A DNA stretch of 64,000 nucleotides from Paracoccaceae bacterium (GCA_020622085.1 JAHRYM010000001.1:867117-931116), one strand, 5' to 3'; positions 8,100 to 17,229 are shown, counted from the stretch's first letter. The notes: a model not told the origin generated them from the letters alone. Translations and numbers: made by a program.

Positions 8100-10575
8100 T
8101 CAGCCCAGATAGTCCGTTCCGGCCTCACCTTCATATAGTGCCCTGATCGATGTCGCTGCCGCGACCGCGGCGCGCGTCGATGCCTCGGTCAGATCCAGAG
8201 CGCGGAACTTGTCGCCGATCTTGGCCACGGCTTCGATCCGTCGATACTGGCTTCCGAAGGCCTCCGCGTAGTCAGCCAGCCCCTTCAGCTTCGGAATCGC
8301 ATCGCCGAACTGGATGCCGTGCGGGTCGATGATGTCGGCGGCGACCGTCCCGTCGGGCAACCGCGCAAAGAACACGAAGTCTGGCCGGACGATCTTCGGG
8401 CTGCCGCCTTCCTCGTAGATGACGCCAAGCGAGTCCTGACTGGCACGCGACGGATTGCGATACCAGCCGACCGTGCCCGCCCGCGCCAGCTCGGCTTTCA
8501 CCACCTCGCCTTCCCAGGAGTTGAAGTCCTCGGGGAATTTGCCGTCGTCGTCGCACAGCAGGTGCTGGGCATAGTGTGGCAGCGGTGTCTCGGTTCCATT
8601 CGCTTCGCGTAGCGTCGTCGGCTGCATCCAGGAGCTCGGCCGCGCCAGATCGACCGGCATCGGCTCGGAACTCATCTCGCGGATCTGGCGATACACATCC
8701 TGGCGCTCATCGGAGAGGCTCTTGATCTCGACCCGGTAGCGGCTGAGCCATTGCGTCGCCAGCTTCTCGGCCTCGGCCTCAAGCGTCTCTTTCACCTCAG
8801 GAACCAGCCCAAGGGCTGCGATCATGACATGGGCGTCGATCAGCGCCCCTTCCAGGCCGTCCGGATCGCCTTCGTTCCGCGCGAGATAGTTCGCTGTAGG
8901 ACGTCGCGAGGTCGGGGCTGATCGCGCGCCCGGCGCGGCGATACGCGTCCTCGATCACGGCGTAGTCCGCTTCCTCGAGGAAGTCGTCGAACGACATGCC
9001 CCCGCCCTTCAGGTCGGCCTTCAAGCTCTTGCCTTCGACGGCCAGGACCGATTTGCGGGCAGCTTCGATTTCCGCCTTGAAGCGCGCCCGGAGGCCGTCG
9101 AGCACCTTGTGCATCTCGGCATGGGCTGCCTTGCCTGCGTCCGCCAGCAGGCCGTCCATGGCAAGCTCATGCGCTAGCGACGTAAGCCGCTTCACCGGGC
9201 GGGCATGCCGTTTCGGCAAGGTCTGGGATGGCAGCGAGAGCAGTTTCTCCCACACATCCTCCGGGATGGCCGGGTTGGGCTTCAGCTCCACCGGGTTGAT
9301 CAGCACCCGACGGCCGGGCAGATCCTCGCTTCCGTCCCCGCCCGACATCAGAGCCTTGGCGATATCGGTCACCGAGGCTTCGTCGAAGAAGGGCAGCAGG
9401 CAGTCGACCGAGTTCAGCCGATCATTGCCGGGAATCCGTCGCGCCAGCGGCGTGCGCACCATCCGACCCAAAAGCTGCGTGATATGCGTTCTGTCGCGTG
9501 CGGGCCGGAACGAGACCATGACCTCGGCGCGCGGGCAGTCCCAGCCGGTGCTGATCGCATCCTTCGCGATCAGCACCCGAACCCAGGTCGATTCCTGCAC
9601 GCGTTCCGGCGAGATGTAGGGTACGGTATGGCGCCCGAAGGTCTGGGCGGTGTGTTCGCCGAACACATGCGCTACCGCATCCTCGGGCAGGTCCGGCCAT
9701 TGGGCATAGATGGTGTCGAGCGCCTTGCCGATATCGTTGTGGTCGGGGGCGTTCGGCACCTGCAGCACCATCAGCGGCAGCACGGTGTCGGCATCGTCCT
9801 GCTGCTGGCCATAGGCTTCCCAAGAGGCTGATATTTCCTTCAGCTTGTCGGTACCGCGCCGCACGAGCACGGTATCGAACGCGCCCGCATCCGTGGGAAC
9901 GTCGAGGATGATCGTGTCCTTCAGCAGGCCCGACGCCTGAACCTTGGCGGAATCGACTACCACATTGGGCAGGGTCGCGCGGCCCGTCATGTCGGACACC
10001 GCGGCGTTGAACCGCTCGACGGTGGCCGAGATGCCCCACACGACGGGGATGCCGGGGACGGACCCGGAGCCGTTGATCAATCGCTTGACGATGGTGGTCT
10101 TCTCGCCCGCGCCGGTCGCCGCGCGCATCCCGCGATGCGCCTCGTCCAGCACCAGATAGAGCGTCAGCGCCGGGTCGTCGATGGTGTTCTGGATCGTGTC
10201 CCAGATGGTCCAGGACCGGCTGTCCGGCATCGGCAACGGCGGCGCGTCCGGATCATCTTCCTCCTGATCCCGCCCGCGCACCAGCAGGCTGGATTTGCTC
10301 AGCTTCTGGGTGTTCAGGAAATAGATCTTCCCCGGCTCCAGCGCCTCGCGCTGGAACGTGTTCTGCACCACCACCAGGTCCGACAGCGTCAGCCGGTCCG
10401 ATGCCTCGAGCAGGCGGAACCGTGACTGTTCGTTCAGGGACGGATCGTCGCTGAACCAGATCACCACGGCGCCGGGGTCGGGCTCGATGTCGTAATTGTC
10501 GTCGCCGTGGAACAGCCGGAGGAAAAGGGACTGCGGTCGAACCTTCTCTGAGCCCGGCCGAATAGGCAGAACCCA
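8100..10575 (-). pseudogene. broken DEAD/DEAH helicase related to type III restriction Res subunits
   Basis: Two overlapping frames on the minus strand together encode the middle and C-terminal parts of a superfamily 2 helicase. The upstream frame (to about 8890) contains the DEAH box in YLVLDEAHRGM, the motif III-like GISATVERF and the motif VI-like THITQLLGRMVRT. The downstream frame (8100 to about 8890) carries the C-terminal PDFVFFARLPDGT domain. They join near 8885-8900, where SPDLATSYSE in one frame continues as NYLARNEGDPDG in the other; a one-base indel explains this. The N-terminus with Walker A is absent: the frame opens at a stop at 10576. A functional helicase is therefore unlikely. 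Confidence 0.85.
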
Positions 10576-10668
10576 CTAGAGGACTTGTAACTATCTGACT
10601 TGCATATCATTTTTGCTGGCGCTTTCGTTTCCCTGCGCCCATGTGGGCGCGCGCGAAAGGAGTCGAAG

Positions 10669-10869
10669 ATGCGTGAAACTTGTATGAACCAGACAGAGCT
10701 GGCAGCACGCTGGAAAATCAGCCCGAGGACGCTGGAACGGTGGCGCTGGATCGGGGACGGGCCTCGTTTCCTAAAAATCGGCGGTCGTGTGATCTACAGG
10801 ATTGAAGACGTGGAAGCGTTCGAGCGCGCCGCGCTGAGCGCTGCCGGAGAACAGTATCGAAAGGATTGA
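10669..10869 (+). CDS. small helix-turn-helix protein, AlpA/excisionase type
   Basis: A 66-residue DNA-binding protein. After MRETC it reads NQTELAARWKISPRTLERW, then GPRFLKIGGRVIYR and a closing helix IEDVEAFERAA, the usual MerR-like winged helix of excisionases and AlpA-type phage regulators. The ATG at 10669 is chosen because AAAGGAG sits at 10656-10662. An upstream in-frame ATG at 10600 has no such site. It lies just upstream of the unknown protein at 11010 in the same direction. In a mobile region it may be an excisionase or a small regulator, but no integrase remains in the window. Confidence 0.8.
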   Translation: MRETCMNQTELAARWKISPRTLERWRWIGDGPRFLKIGGRVIYRIEDVEAFERAALSAAGEQYRKD

Positions 10870-11009
10870 GCACCACATGATTGCGTATTCTGGTCTGCCT
10901 TCATAAGCCACCGTTATCGTTCAGTAATCGACGTCCCGATTCTGCACCGATCTTGAATTTGGCTTGGCGGACTGATCTTCTCGGACGCCTCTCTTGGGTG
11001 GACCAGCAT

Positions 11010-12008
11010 ATGCAGCAACCGCGAACAATTACCCGCCGTGATCTGTATGATCTTGTTTGGAGCAAGCCGATGTCGACGCTGGCCATTGAGTTCGGCATCT
11101 CCGACCGAGGTCTGGCCAAGGTCTGCGGTCGACACCGCATTCCCGTGCCGCCGCGAGGCTATTGGGCGAAGGTGGCTGCCGGAGAACGACCGAAGGTGCC
11201 ACCCTTTCTTGAATGGAAGGATCGCAGCCTTGATCAGGTCATTGTTCGCGGTGCGATTTCATCGCTCCCCGACAGCATCGCCGAACTTGCCATGAAGCGT
11301 AAAGCCGAGCGTCAAGGCCGCGTACCATCGGAAAAGGCGGCTTCCGAAGTTCCCTTGTCTGAGGTCGCAAGCCTCCATCCATCTGTCGCCAAGACCGCAA
11401 AAGCACTTCGCACAAAAAAGCCGGACAGCGATGGCGTAGTCAGCGCCACCGGTCCCGGGCACTGCGGCGTCATCGTCAGTTCAACGTGCACCGAGCGTGC
11501 CGTCGTCATCCTCGATGGGCTGGCCCGAGGTCTCGAAGGGAGTGGCCTTACACTGATACCTGAGGGGGACAAAATGTCCCTGAAGCGCGGCACGGACGCT
11601 GTGAACTTCACTCTGCTCGAGCGGACGAAGCGGGTGAAGTATATTCCATCGCCTGAAGAACTTGCCCGGGAAGAACGGCGCAAAGAAAAGCAGGCGCGAT
11701 CATGGCGGCGAAACGACTGGGACAGTTCGCCTTTTGGGTACGGCCCTCCGTGGCCGGAGTATGTCACCGAGTGGACTGGCGAACTGGTCTTCGCGATAGA
11801 TGTTAGGGCAGACAGACTCCGGAAGACTTGGGGTGACGGAAAGATTCAGCGGATCGAGCGCTTGGTGCCGGACATCGTCGCCGGGATCGAACTGGTCCTC
11901 GAATTCATCCGTGTGCGCCGCGAAGAACGTGAAGATCGCGAACGGAAATGGCAAGAACTGCAGCGCCGACGGAAACTTGCTCACGCTAGTGTTCTGCACC
12001 TGACATAG
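11010..12008 (+). CDS. uncharacterised island protein with N-terminal HTH and C-terminal coiled coil
   Basis: A 332-residue protein of unknown function. Residues about 8-55 form a helix-turn-helix (RRDLYDLVWSKPMSTLA, then GISDRGLAKVCGRHRIP and PPRGYWAKVAAG), a pattern I recognise from hypothetical proteins of genomic islands. The centre holds AVVILDGLARGLEGSGL and a WPEYVTEWTGELVFAID segment. The end is highly charged and probably coiled coil (REEREDRERKWQELQRRRK). The final residues change character at the IS630-like junction, so the C-terminus is probably cut short and replaced. The start is the ATG at 11010; the frame is open upstream only from a TTG at 10881. I assign no function. Confidence 0.7.
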   Translation: MQQPRTITRRDLYDLVWSKPMSTLAIEFGISDRGLAKVCGRHRIPVPPRGYWAKVAAGERPKVPPFLEWKDRSLDQVIVRGAISSLPDSIAELAMKRKAERQGRVPSEKAASEVPLSEVASLHPSVAKTAKALRTKKPDSDGVVSATGPGHCGVIVSSTCTERAVVILDGLARGLEGSGLTLIPEGDKMSLKRGTDAVNFTLLERTKRVKYIPSPEELAREERRKEKQARSWRRNDWDSSPFGYGPPWPEYVTEWTGELVFAIDVRADRLRKTWGDGKIQRIERLVPDIVAGIELVLEFIRVRREEREDRERKWQELQRRRKLAHASVLHLT

Positions 12009-12186
12009 GATTCCCTAGGGCGCCCCGCTGTGGCATGGTCAGCGGATGAGACGCTCCGACATCTGCCTTCGCCTTGGCCCCGCCGACCGCGCTGAGCTTC
12101 AAGCTTTGCTGAGTAACCGCAACACGCCGCGCAAGCTTGCCTGGCGGGCCGAGATCGTGCTGGCGACGGCGGATGTTCGAGTATAG
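11987..12186 (+). mobile_element. IS630-family fragment (transposase 5' end)
   Basis: An ATG at 12046 opens 46 residues. The central stretch, DRAELQALLSNRNTP then RKLAWRAEIVLATAD, matches the N-terminus of IS630-type transposases. The frame leaves the family after ATAD and stops at 12186. The rest of the transposase is absent. IS630 elements insert at TA, and TA at 11987-11988 marks where the preceding protein changes character; this end is inferred. Confidence 0.65.
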
Positions 12187-12304
12187 CCGCGAGTTCCAGG
12201 CTCGGGCAGCTGAGGAACTGGCCCTGCTGCTGCATGGCTCGGCCATTGGGGAGATGCTGGGCGACTACGCCGTGATGCGCGATCAGGCGCGGGCCTATGA
12301 ATAG
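12173..12304 (+). CDS. 43-residue small ORF of unknown function
   Basis: It starts with ATG at 12173 inside the IS630 fragment and ends TAG at 12302-12304. The peptide is acidic and helical, with EYSREFQARAAEELALLL and the sequence GSAIGEMLGDYAVMRDQ. It looks like a small accessory protein, but no family is assigned and the ribosome binding site is poor. It may be the tail of a gene truncated by rearrangement. Confidence 0.4.
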   Translation: MFEYSREFQARAAEELALLLHGSAIGEMLGDYAVMRDQARAYE

Positions 12305-12427
12305 CGCGGCCCTGCCGACGAGAGCGTCAGACCACTGCGGCGCAGTGCCCTCCGGGTCCGAGCAGGATCCCAATCTTCAGGTCAGCAGGACATGGCCTGG
12401 AATATCCACAGGGTTGGCATCTGCCTC

Positions 12428-14074
12428 TCAACGTCGCGCGGTGATCGTCGTGCCGTCTTCAGCGCGCAAGATCAGTCCGCCGGAGCTGTCGAAGCTGTAA
12501 CCCTTGATCCGTGTCAGCAGATCGAGAAGCCTGCGTTCCTGGTTCATCAAGGCTTCGGGACAGGCCATCATCGTGGTGCCGGCGGGCGAGACGGTCAGGC
12601 GGCCGTCGTTCGCCTCGTAGCTGCCGATGATGCGGTTGCAGGTGGCGTTGCCCGCCAGTCGCCCGTCGTGCAGGAAATGCAACGTCACTTGGGTGTGGTC
12701 GATCACGCCCTTGCCTGCAATGTCCTCAATGTACCATTCGCGGCCCACCAGCTGTGCAGACTCCTCCTGCGCCATGAGGTAGTCAGCGACAGCCCGGTAG
12801 GCTGGCAGGGAGGTCGGATCGCTGGCGGCATTTCCGGCAACCGGGTTCGAGGCGAAGCGCACGATCACCATCTCGGCGGTCGGATCGACCCAGACCGTTT
12901 GGCCATGCACACCACGCGCGGCGAATGACCCGTGATCGTCATGGCTGACCCACCACATGCCGCGATAGCTCCAACCCGGCAACAGATCGTATCCAGCCCT
13001 CGCGAAGGCGTCCTTGTCGCCGCCCTGACGGATACGGGCGATGGCCTCGGCCGGGATAACCTGCTCGCCGTTCCATTGACCCTCATTCAGCACAAGCTGG
13101 CCCAAACGGGCCATGTCGCGCAGCGTCGCGTTGAATCCGCCCCCTGCGAAGGGTGTGCCAATGGAATCGACAGTATAGTACGCCTCGCGCTCCGCGCCGA
13201 TCCGCGACCAGATCCGGTTCGACAGATAATCGGCGACAGAAACGCCGGTAGTCCTTGCGATCAGCCAACCAGCCGCGTCCGAGTTCACGGTCTTGTAGCC
13301 GAACGCTGCGCCATGCTCGCCGTCTTTCCGGACGGTCTCGAGGTATTCGAAATAGCTGCGCGGCCCATCATAGCCTTCAGGCTTGGGCAGGGGGCTGCCC
13401 GCCTCCGCATAGGTCCAGACCTCGGCCTCGGGATCGGAATAATCCTCCGAATAATCCAGCGCCGTGGTCATCTCCAGAACCTGCCGCACGGTGGCATCGC
13501 CGAACGCGCTTTGGTCCAATTCCGGGATCACGTCGCGCAGCAATGCCGTCTCGTCCAGCTTGCCCTCTGCCACAAGCACTTCAGCCATCAGGCCGGTCAA
13601 ACTTTTTGTGACCGACATCGCCCCGTGCAACGTGTTTTCGTCCAGGCAACCGTCATAGCGCTCATAAACGATGCGGCCCTTATGCAGAACCAGAATGCCG
13701 TCGGTATAGTTGGCATCGAATGCGGCATCCCATGTCATCGGATCACCGCCGCCGAGCGGCGTGAACTCGACCGCATCCAGGCCTGCGTCGAGATCGACCG
13801 GCAGTTCGCTAACGCCTTCGTTGCTATTGCGGACCGCGACGGTCGGCATCATCTCGCGAAAATGGCAGACCGTCCAGCGCAGTTTCGGAAACGCAAAATA
13901 GTCGGGATCGGTGAAACGGATCGTCTTGTCCGCCGCCGGTGGAAACCCCTGCATCCAGCCGAGTGCATCGGGATTGGATTCCTGCGCCGAAAGCGGCGTG
14001 TTGTCCTGCGCCATGGCGGCTCCTCCCAATGACAGCGATAGGGTAAGACATGCGCTCATAAAGCGTTTCATCAT
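12428..14074 (-). CDS. secreted beta-lactamase-like serine hydrolase with C-terminal META domain
   Basis: About 548 residues. The N-terminus (MMKRFMSACLTLSLSLGG then AAMAQ) is a signal peptide. The hydrolase domain resembles 6-aminohexanoate-dimer hydrolases and class C beta-lactamases: SVTK supplies the nucleophile and lysine (about residue 154 from this start), FGYKTVNSDAAGW the tyrosine region, and GVHGQTVWVD the third motif. From about residue 442 a META (HslJ-like) domain follows, with REWYIEDIAG, LAGNATCNRIIGSY and TMMACPEALMNQERRLL. The fusion is unusual. An alternative ATG lies at 14092. It is the last gene of a leftward operon. Substrate (ester, amide or peptide) is unknown. Confidence 0.85.
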   Translation of the reverse strand: MMKRFMSACLTLSLSLGGAAMAQDNTPLSAQESNPDALGWMQGFPPAADKTIRFTDPDYFAFPKLRWTVCHFREMMPTVAVRNSNEGVSELPVDLDAGLDAVEFTPLGGGDPMTWDAAFDANYTDGILVLHKGRIVYERYDGCLDENTLHGAMSVTKSLTGLMAEVLVAEGKLDETALLRDVIPELDQSAFGDATVRQVLEMTTALDYSEDYSDPEAEVWTYAEAGSPLPKPEGYDGPRSYFEYLETVRKDGEHGAAFGYKTVNSDAAGWLIARTTGVSVADYLSNRIWSRIGAEREAYYTVDSIGTPFAGGGFNATLRDMARLGQLVLNEGQWNGEQVIPAEAIARIRQGGDKDAFARAGYDLLPGWSYRGMWWVSHDDHGSFAARGVHGQTVWVDPTAEMVIVRFASNPVAGNAASDPTSLPAYRAVADYLMAQEESAQLVGREWYIEDIAGKGVIDHTQVTLHFLHDGRLAGNATCNRIIGSYEANDGRLTVSPAGTTMMACPEALMNQERRLLDLLTRIKGYSFDSSGGLILRAEDGTTITARR

Positions 14075-14120
14075 CGTGTCTTTCTTTTCCATTCGTATCT
14101 TCTGTGGATCACTTGAGACA

Positions 14121-14585
14121 TCATGGCAGTCGGCTGGCGCGGATCGTCATGTAATTGACGACACCGGCCACCAGCCCGGCGATGATGCCAAGAACAATCA
14201 CCGCAGTCGTCAGCGACACCGTCATCGTTCCCATGACCCTTTGCCAGATCACCGCTCCCGTAACGCATAGGCCAAACGCAAACATGCCATGTTTGAACGT
14301 CAGCCATAGAACCGAGGGGAAGAAGGGCTGCTTGGGCACTTTCATCGTCATGTAGGCGACGACTGTGAGGATCATTGCCAGAGAAACTGCCAAAGGCACG
14401 GCCGAGCCCAAAACCGTGTGACTGTCGTTTGTGATTACGTCTACCGAAAGCGGAATGGTCATACTACCCCAAAGAAAACAAATCTGGATGGCACCGTTGA
14501 TCACTGCGTTTATGATCCCGCTCAGGACGGCACCTTGCAGGATTTTTTCATTCGTGAGTGTCTGGGTCGCATCAATCTGTGTCAT
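14121..14585 (-). CDS. conserved small membrane protein, unknown function
   Basis: A 154-residue protein with four predicted membrane helices: around ILQGAVLSGIINAVINGAI, AVPLAVSLAMILTVVAYM, FAFGLCVTGAVIW, and TAVIVLGIIAGLVAGVVNY. The ATG at 14585 is preferred because AAGGA precedes it by a suitable distance; the frame is also open from 14621. It sits 46 bases upstream of the META-domain hydrolase and overlaps the small secreted ORF before it. I do not recognise the family. Confidence 0.7.
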   Translation of the reverse strand: MTQIDATQTLTNEKILQGAVLSGIINAVINGAIQICFLWGSMTIPLSVDVITNDSHTVLGSAVPLAVSLAMILTVVAYMTMKVPKQPFFPSVLWLTFKHGMFAFGLCVTGAVIWQRVMGTMTVSLTTAVIVLGIIAGLVAGVVNYMTIRASRLP

Positions 14586-14841
14586 GTCTTTTCCTTGAGT
14601 AACACGTCTGATTCTCTGCATGGGGGATCAAATGCGCAACGAAGGCATCGATGCCGCAGATATCGCCGCTGGAGCGCGAAAGGACCACATCGACCTGTTC
14701 AATAGGGCGTCCCTCGGTCTGGCTCGCAAGATTTACACCAGATACCTTGTCCGCCCCGGTCTGGGCCAGCAAAGGCCTGCCCGCACCAAAGCAGGCGAAG
14801 GCCACGGCAAGGCCCCCGCTGATGTGTCTTGCGCAGCTCAT
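14572..14841 (-). CDS. possible small secreted protein
   Basis: An 89-residue frame with an N-terminal signal-like stretch (GGLAVAFACFGAGRPLLAQ) and a soluble remainder. AAGGGG precedes the ATG at 14841 by about nine bases, and it starts 15 bases after the upstream dehydrogenase stop. It overlaps the next gene by 14 bases. There is no family match I know, so it could also be an uncoded spacer. Confidence 0.45.
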   Translation of the reverse strand: MSCARHISGGLAVAFACFGAGRPLLAQTGADKVSGVNLASQTEGRPIEQVDVVLSRSSGDICGIDAFVAHLIPHAENQTCYSRKRHDTD

Positions 14842-14855
14842 CGGCAGAGCGCCCC

Positions 14856-15656
14856 TTATTCGCCGAACAGCCGGACGGTCGAGCCGCCGCCGTGAACCTT
14901 GATGATCTGTCCGCTGACCCATCCGGCAGCGGGTGACGTGAGCCAGAGCATCGCGTTCGCGATATCCTGCGGCTGGCCGGTGCGCCCGATCAGGTTGTCG
15001 GGATGCTTGAGCCGTTCTTGCATCGCTTCGCCCAGCCCGGCATCGGCGTATCCTTCGGTCATCACCGTCCCGATCAGAACGGTGTTCACCCGCACCTTTT
15101 GCGCCAGCATATGCGCGAGCGAGATCATCATCTGGTTCAACGCGGCCTTTGCCGTGCCATAGCCCAGGATGTCATAGGCCGGAACCGCCGAGGAAAACGA
15201 GCCAGAGTTGGTGATGCTGGCGTTCTGGGCCTTCTCCAGATGCGGCAGGCAGGCCATCGACATCCGGTAGGCGCTGATCGTGTTCAGCTTGTAGGCATCG
15301 ACCAGTTCCTCTTCGGTGATCGCGGTCGGATCGTCGTGGCGCGGCCCCCAGCCGACGTTGTTGACCAGCGTGGAAATGCCGCCAAAGGCACCGACCGTCG
15401 CCTTGACGAGGGCGTCGATGTCCTCGGCGCGGGTGACGTCACAGCCCATGCCGAAGCAGCGGCCACCAGTTTCGGCCTCGATCTGCCTGGCGGTTTCCTG
15501 CGCCTTGTCGCCTTGCAGGTCAGCGATCATCACGTTGGCACCGGCACCTGCCAAGGTTTTCGCAATCCCGGCACCAATATTCTGTGCGCCGCCCGTAAGG
15601 ACAACATTGTGCCCGTCCATGCGGAAATCGGCGAATGCATCAAACTTGTCGGTCAT
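14856..15656 (-). CDS. short-chain dehydrogenase/reductase
   Basis: A 266-residue NAD(P)-dependent oxidoreductase of the classical SDR family. The nucleotide site TGGAQNIGAGIA is near residues 21-32, NNVGWG replaces the usual NNAG, and the catalytic YGTAK is near residue 160 after NSGSFSSA. The ATG at 15656 has AGGAG eight bases upstream; a GTG three codons earlier is less likely. It follows the HdhA-like gene with 62 bases between them, so they are probably cotranscribed and may act in sequence on the same compound. Confidence 0.9.
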   Translation of the reverse strand: MTDKFDAFADFRMDGHNVVLTGGAQNIGAGIAKTLAGAGANVMIADLQGDKAQETARQIEAETGGRCFGMGCDVTRAEDIDALVKATVGAFGGISTLVNNVGWGPRHDDPTAITEEELVDAYKLNTISAYRMSMACLPHLEKAQNASITNSGSFSSAVPAYDILGYGTAKAALNQMMISLAHMLAQKVRVNTVLIGTVMTEGYADAGLGEAMQERLKHPDNLIGRTGQPQDIANAMLWLTSPAAGWVSGQIIKVHGGGSTVRLFGE

Positions 15657-15718
15657 TGCTTTCACTCCTATCGAGTTCTGTTTGGTTTACCCGTGAAGAG
15701 CGGGCGATGCTGTGCGGA

Positions 15719-16486
15719 TCAGTCCAGTTCCTGAACGCCGCCGCCGGAAACGGTCAGGATCTGGCCGCTGATCCAGCTTGCGGCGGGCGAGCAAAGGAAC
15801 AGCGCGGCATTGGCCATGTCATCGGGCTCGCCCAGCCGGTTTATCGGCGTGTGCTTCAGCATGGTTTTCTCGATGTCATCGTTCAGCACGGATTTCAGCG
15901 CGTCGGTGCGGGTGGCACCCGGGGCGACAGCGTTGACGCGGATTCCCTTCGGTCCCAGATCAAAGGCGATGTTGCGCACCAGATGGCTGGTTGCCGCCTT
16001 GGAGGAGGCATAAGAGGCCATGCGCTTGTTCTTGTTCTCGGCCGCCATCGAGGTAATGGCGAGGATCGAGCCGTCCCCGGCTTTTTCGATCTCCGGCGCT
16101 GCAAGCTGCGCCAGGCGGAAAAGGGAGAACACGTTCAGCTCGAATGCCCAGCGGAAATCCTCCATCGGCATGTCGAAGGGCTTCGGCCCGCCGCCGCCGG
16201 CATTGGCAACCACGATTGTCAGCTTGCCGAACTTATCGACGGCGCCAGCTACCAGCGCGGCCAGATCGTCCTCGTTCGTAACGTCGCAGGCCATGCCCGC
16301 CGCCTTGCCGCCCTTGGACTTGATCTCGTCCACGACCGCCTGTGCGGTCTCGGCCTTCAGGTCGCTGACCATGACAGCGGCCCCGGCGGCGGCGAATGTC
16401 TCGGCGATGGCGCGGCCGATACCGGCACCCGCGCCGGTGACGACGGCCACCTGTCCGTCCAGACGAAAATCAGCGGAATCATACAT
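15719..16486 (-). CDS. hdhA: 7-alpha-hydroxysteroid dehydrogenase-like SDR
   Basis: A 255-residue SDR whose sequence follows Escherichia coli HdhA closely as I recall it: TGAGAGIGRAIAE at the nucleotide site, ANAGGGGPKPFDMPM, ITSMAAENKN before the catalytic YASSK, and the ending SGQILTVSGGGVQEL. HdhA oxidises the 7-alpha hydroxyl of bile acids with NAD. Length is identical to HdhA. The physiological substrate in a probably environmental bacterium may differ. It lies between an HdeD-like gene and a second SDR. Confidence 0.85.
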   Translation of the reverse strand: MYDSADFRLDGQVAVVTGAGAGIGRAIAETFAAAGAAVMVSDLKAETAQAVVDEIKSKGGKAAGMACDVTNEDDLAALVAGAVDKFGKLTIVVANAGGGGPKPFDMPMEDFRWAFELNVFSLFRLAQLAAPEIEKAGDGSILAITSMAAENKNKRMASYASSKAATSHLVRNIAFDLGPKGIRVNAVAPGATRTDALKSVLNDDIEKTMLKHTPINRLGEPDDMANAALFLCSPAASWISGQILTVSGGGVQELD

Positions 16487-16533
16487 TTCAGGCGTTCCTT
16501 GCGTTTCGAATTGATGAAATTTTTACTGCGTTA

Positions 16534-17106
16534 TCAGCGTGTTGCACTGTTGGCCAAAAGCTCCTTACCCTGTCGGCGCATTTGGACGGCCAGCGCGATC
16601 AGCACCGCGCCGAAAAAGATGGCCCAGAGGCCGATCAGCCAGACCAGCGACAGGATGCCCGCAACTGGCAGCATGATGAATAGACCGCCGAACATGATCG
16701 ACAGCGCGCCGCTGAGGATCATAAGCCACTCCCCTCTGATCTGCTTGCGCAACTGGATGGCGGCAAGGATCCGCAGAGCGCCGCCGATGATGGCCCACCC
16801 GGCGATGAACATCAGCAGCACAAAGGCGGTGACCCCCGGCATGAACAGCGTCAGCATCCCGACTACGACTCCAAGCACGCCGTCGAGCAGCCAAAGCCAC
16901 CACTTCTCGATCCGGTCGCGGTAGCGGATGGAGTTCGCTATGGCGAACACGCCGTCCACCAGCATCCAGGCGCCGAAGAGCAGGATCAGCACGGCCAACG
17001 TCAGTCCAGGCCAGGCGAAGGCGGCGATGCCGAAAATAGTGGCGGCCATCCCGCGTATCAGCAGAAGCCACCAGTAGCGTGTGAGAGAGTTCCTGGGGGC
17101 CTTCAC
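16534..17106 (-). CDS. HdeD/DUF308 family membrane protein
   Basis: A 190-residue inner membrane protein with six predicted helices arranged as three repeated hairpins. Typical segments are WWLLLIRGMAATIFGIAA, FGAWMLVDGVFAIANS, LLDGVLGVVVGMLTL, and GWAIIGGALRILAAI. HdeD of enteric bacteria is linked to acid resistance, but the molecular role is unclear. It is the first gene of the leftward operon ending at 12428. Confidence 0.88.
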   Translation of the reverse strand: MKAPRNSLTRYWWLLLIRGMAATIFGIAAFAWPGLTLAVLILLFGAWMLVDGVFAIANSIRYRDRIEKWWLWLLDGVLGVVVGMLTLFMPGVTAFVLLMFIAGWAIIGGALRILAAIQLRKQIRGEWLMILSGALSIMFGGLFIMLPVAGILSLVWLIGLWAIFFGAVLIALAVQMRRQGKELLANSATR

Positions 17107-17189
17107 TTTGGGGTCCCTCCGATCAGTGAGGTTTGACTGGTAGCGTGACGGAATGATGCGCTCGCGCAGACGTACGGCTTTCCGATTAT

Positions 17190-17229
17190 GTCAGGGCCCG
17201 ACGGCGGCGATGCAATCGCCGTTCCTGAC
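17190..17229. promoter_or_regulatory. nested inverted repeats in divergent promoter region
   Basis: A perfect 7-bp pair, CGGCGAT at 17205-17211 and ATCGCCG at 17215-17221, is nested inside GTCAGG (17190-17195) and CCTGAC (17224-17229). It lies between the HdeD-like gene and the small HTH gene at 17299, the position expected for an operator of that regulator. The rest of the 192-base gap shows nothing else I recognise. Confidence 0.5.

Noticed and set aside
8797-8900. Programmed ribosomal frameshift joining the two helicase frames.
   Set aside because: No slippery heptamer or following structure is obvious, and the gene also lacks its N-terminal Walker A region.
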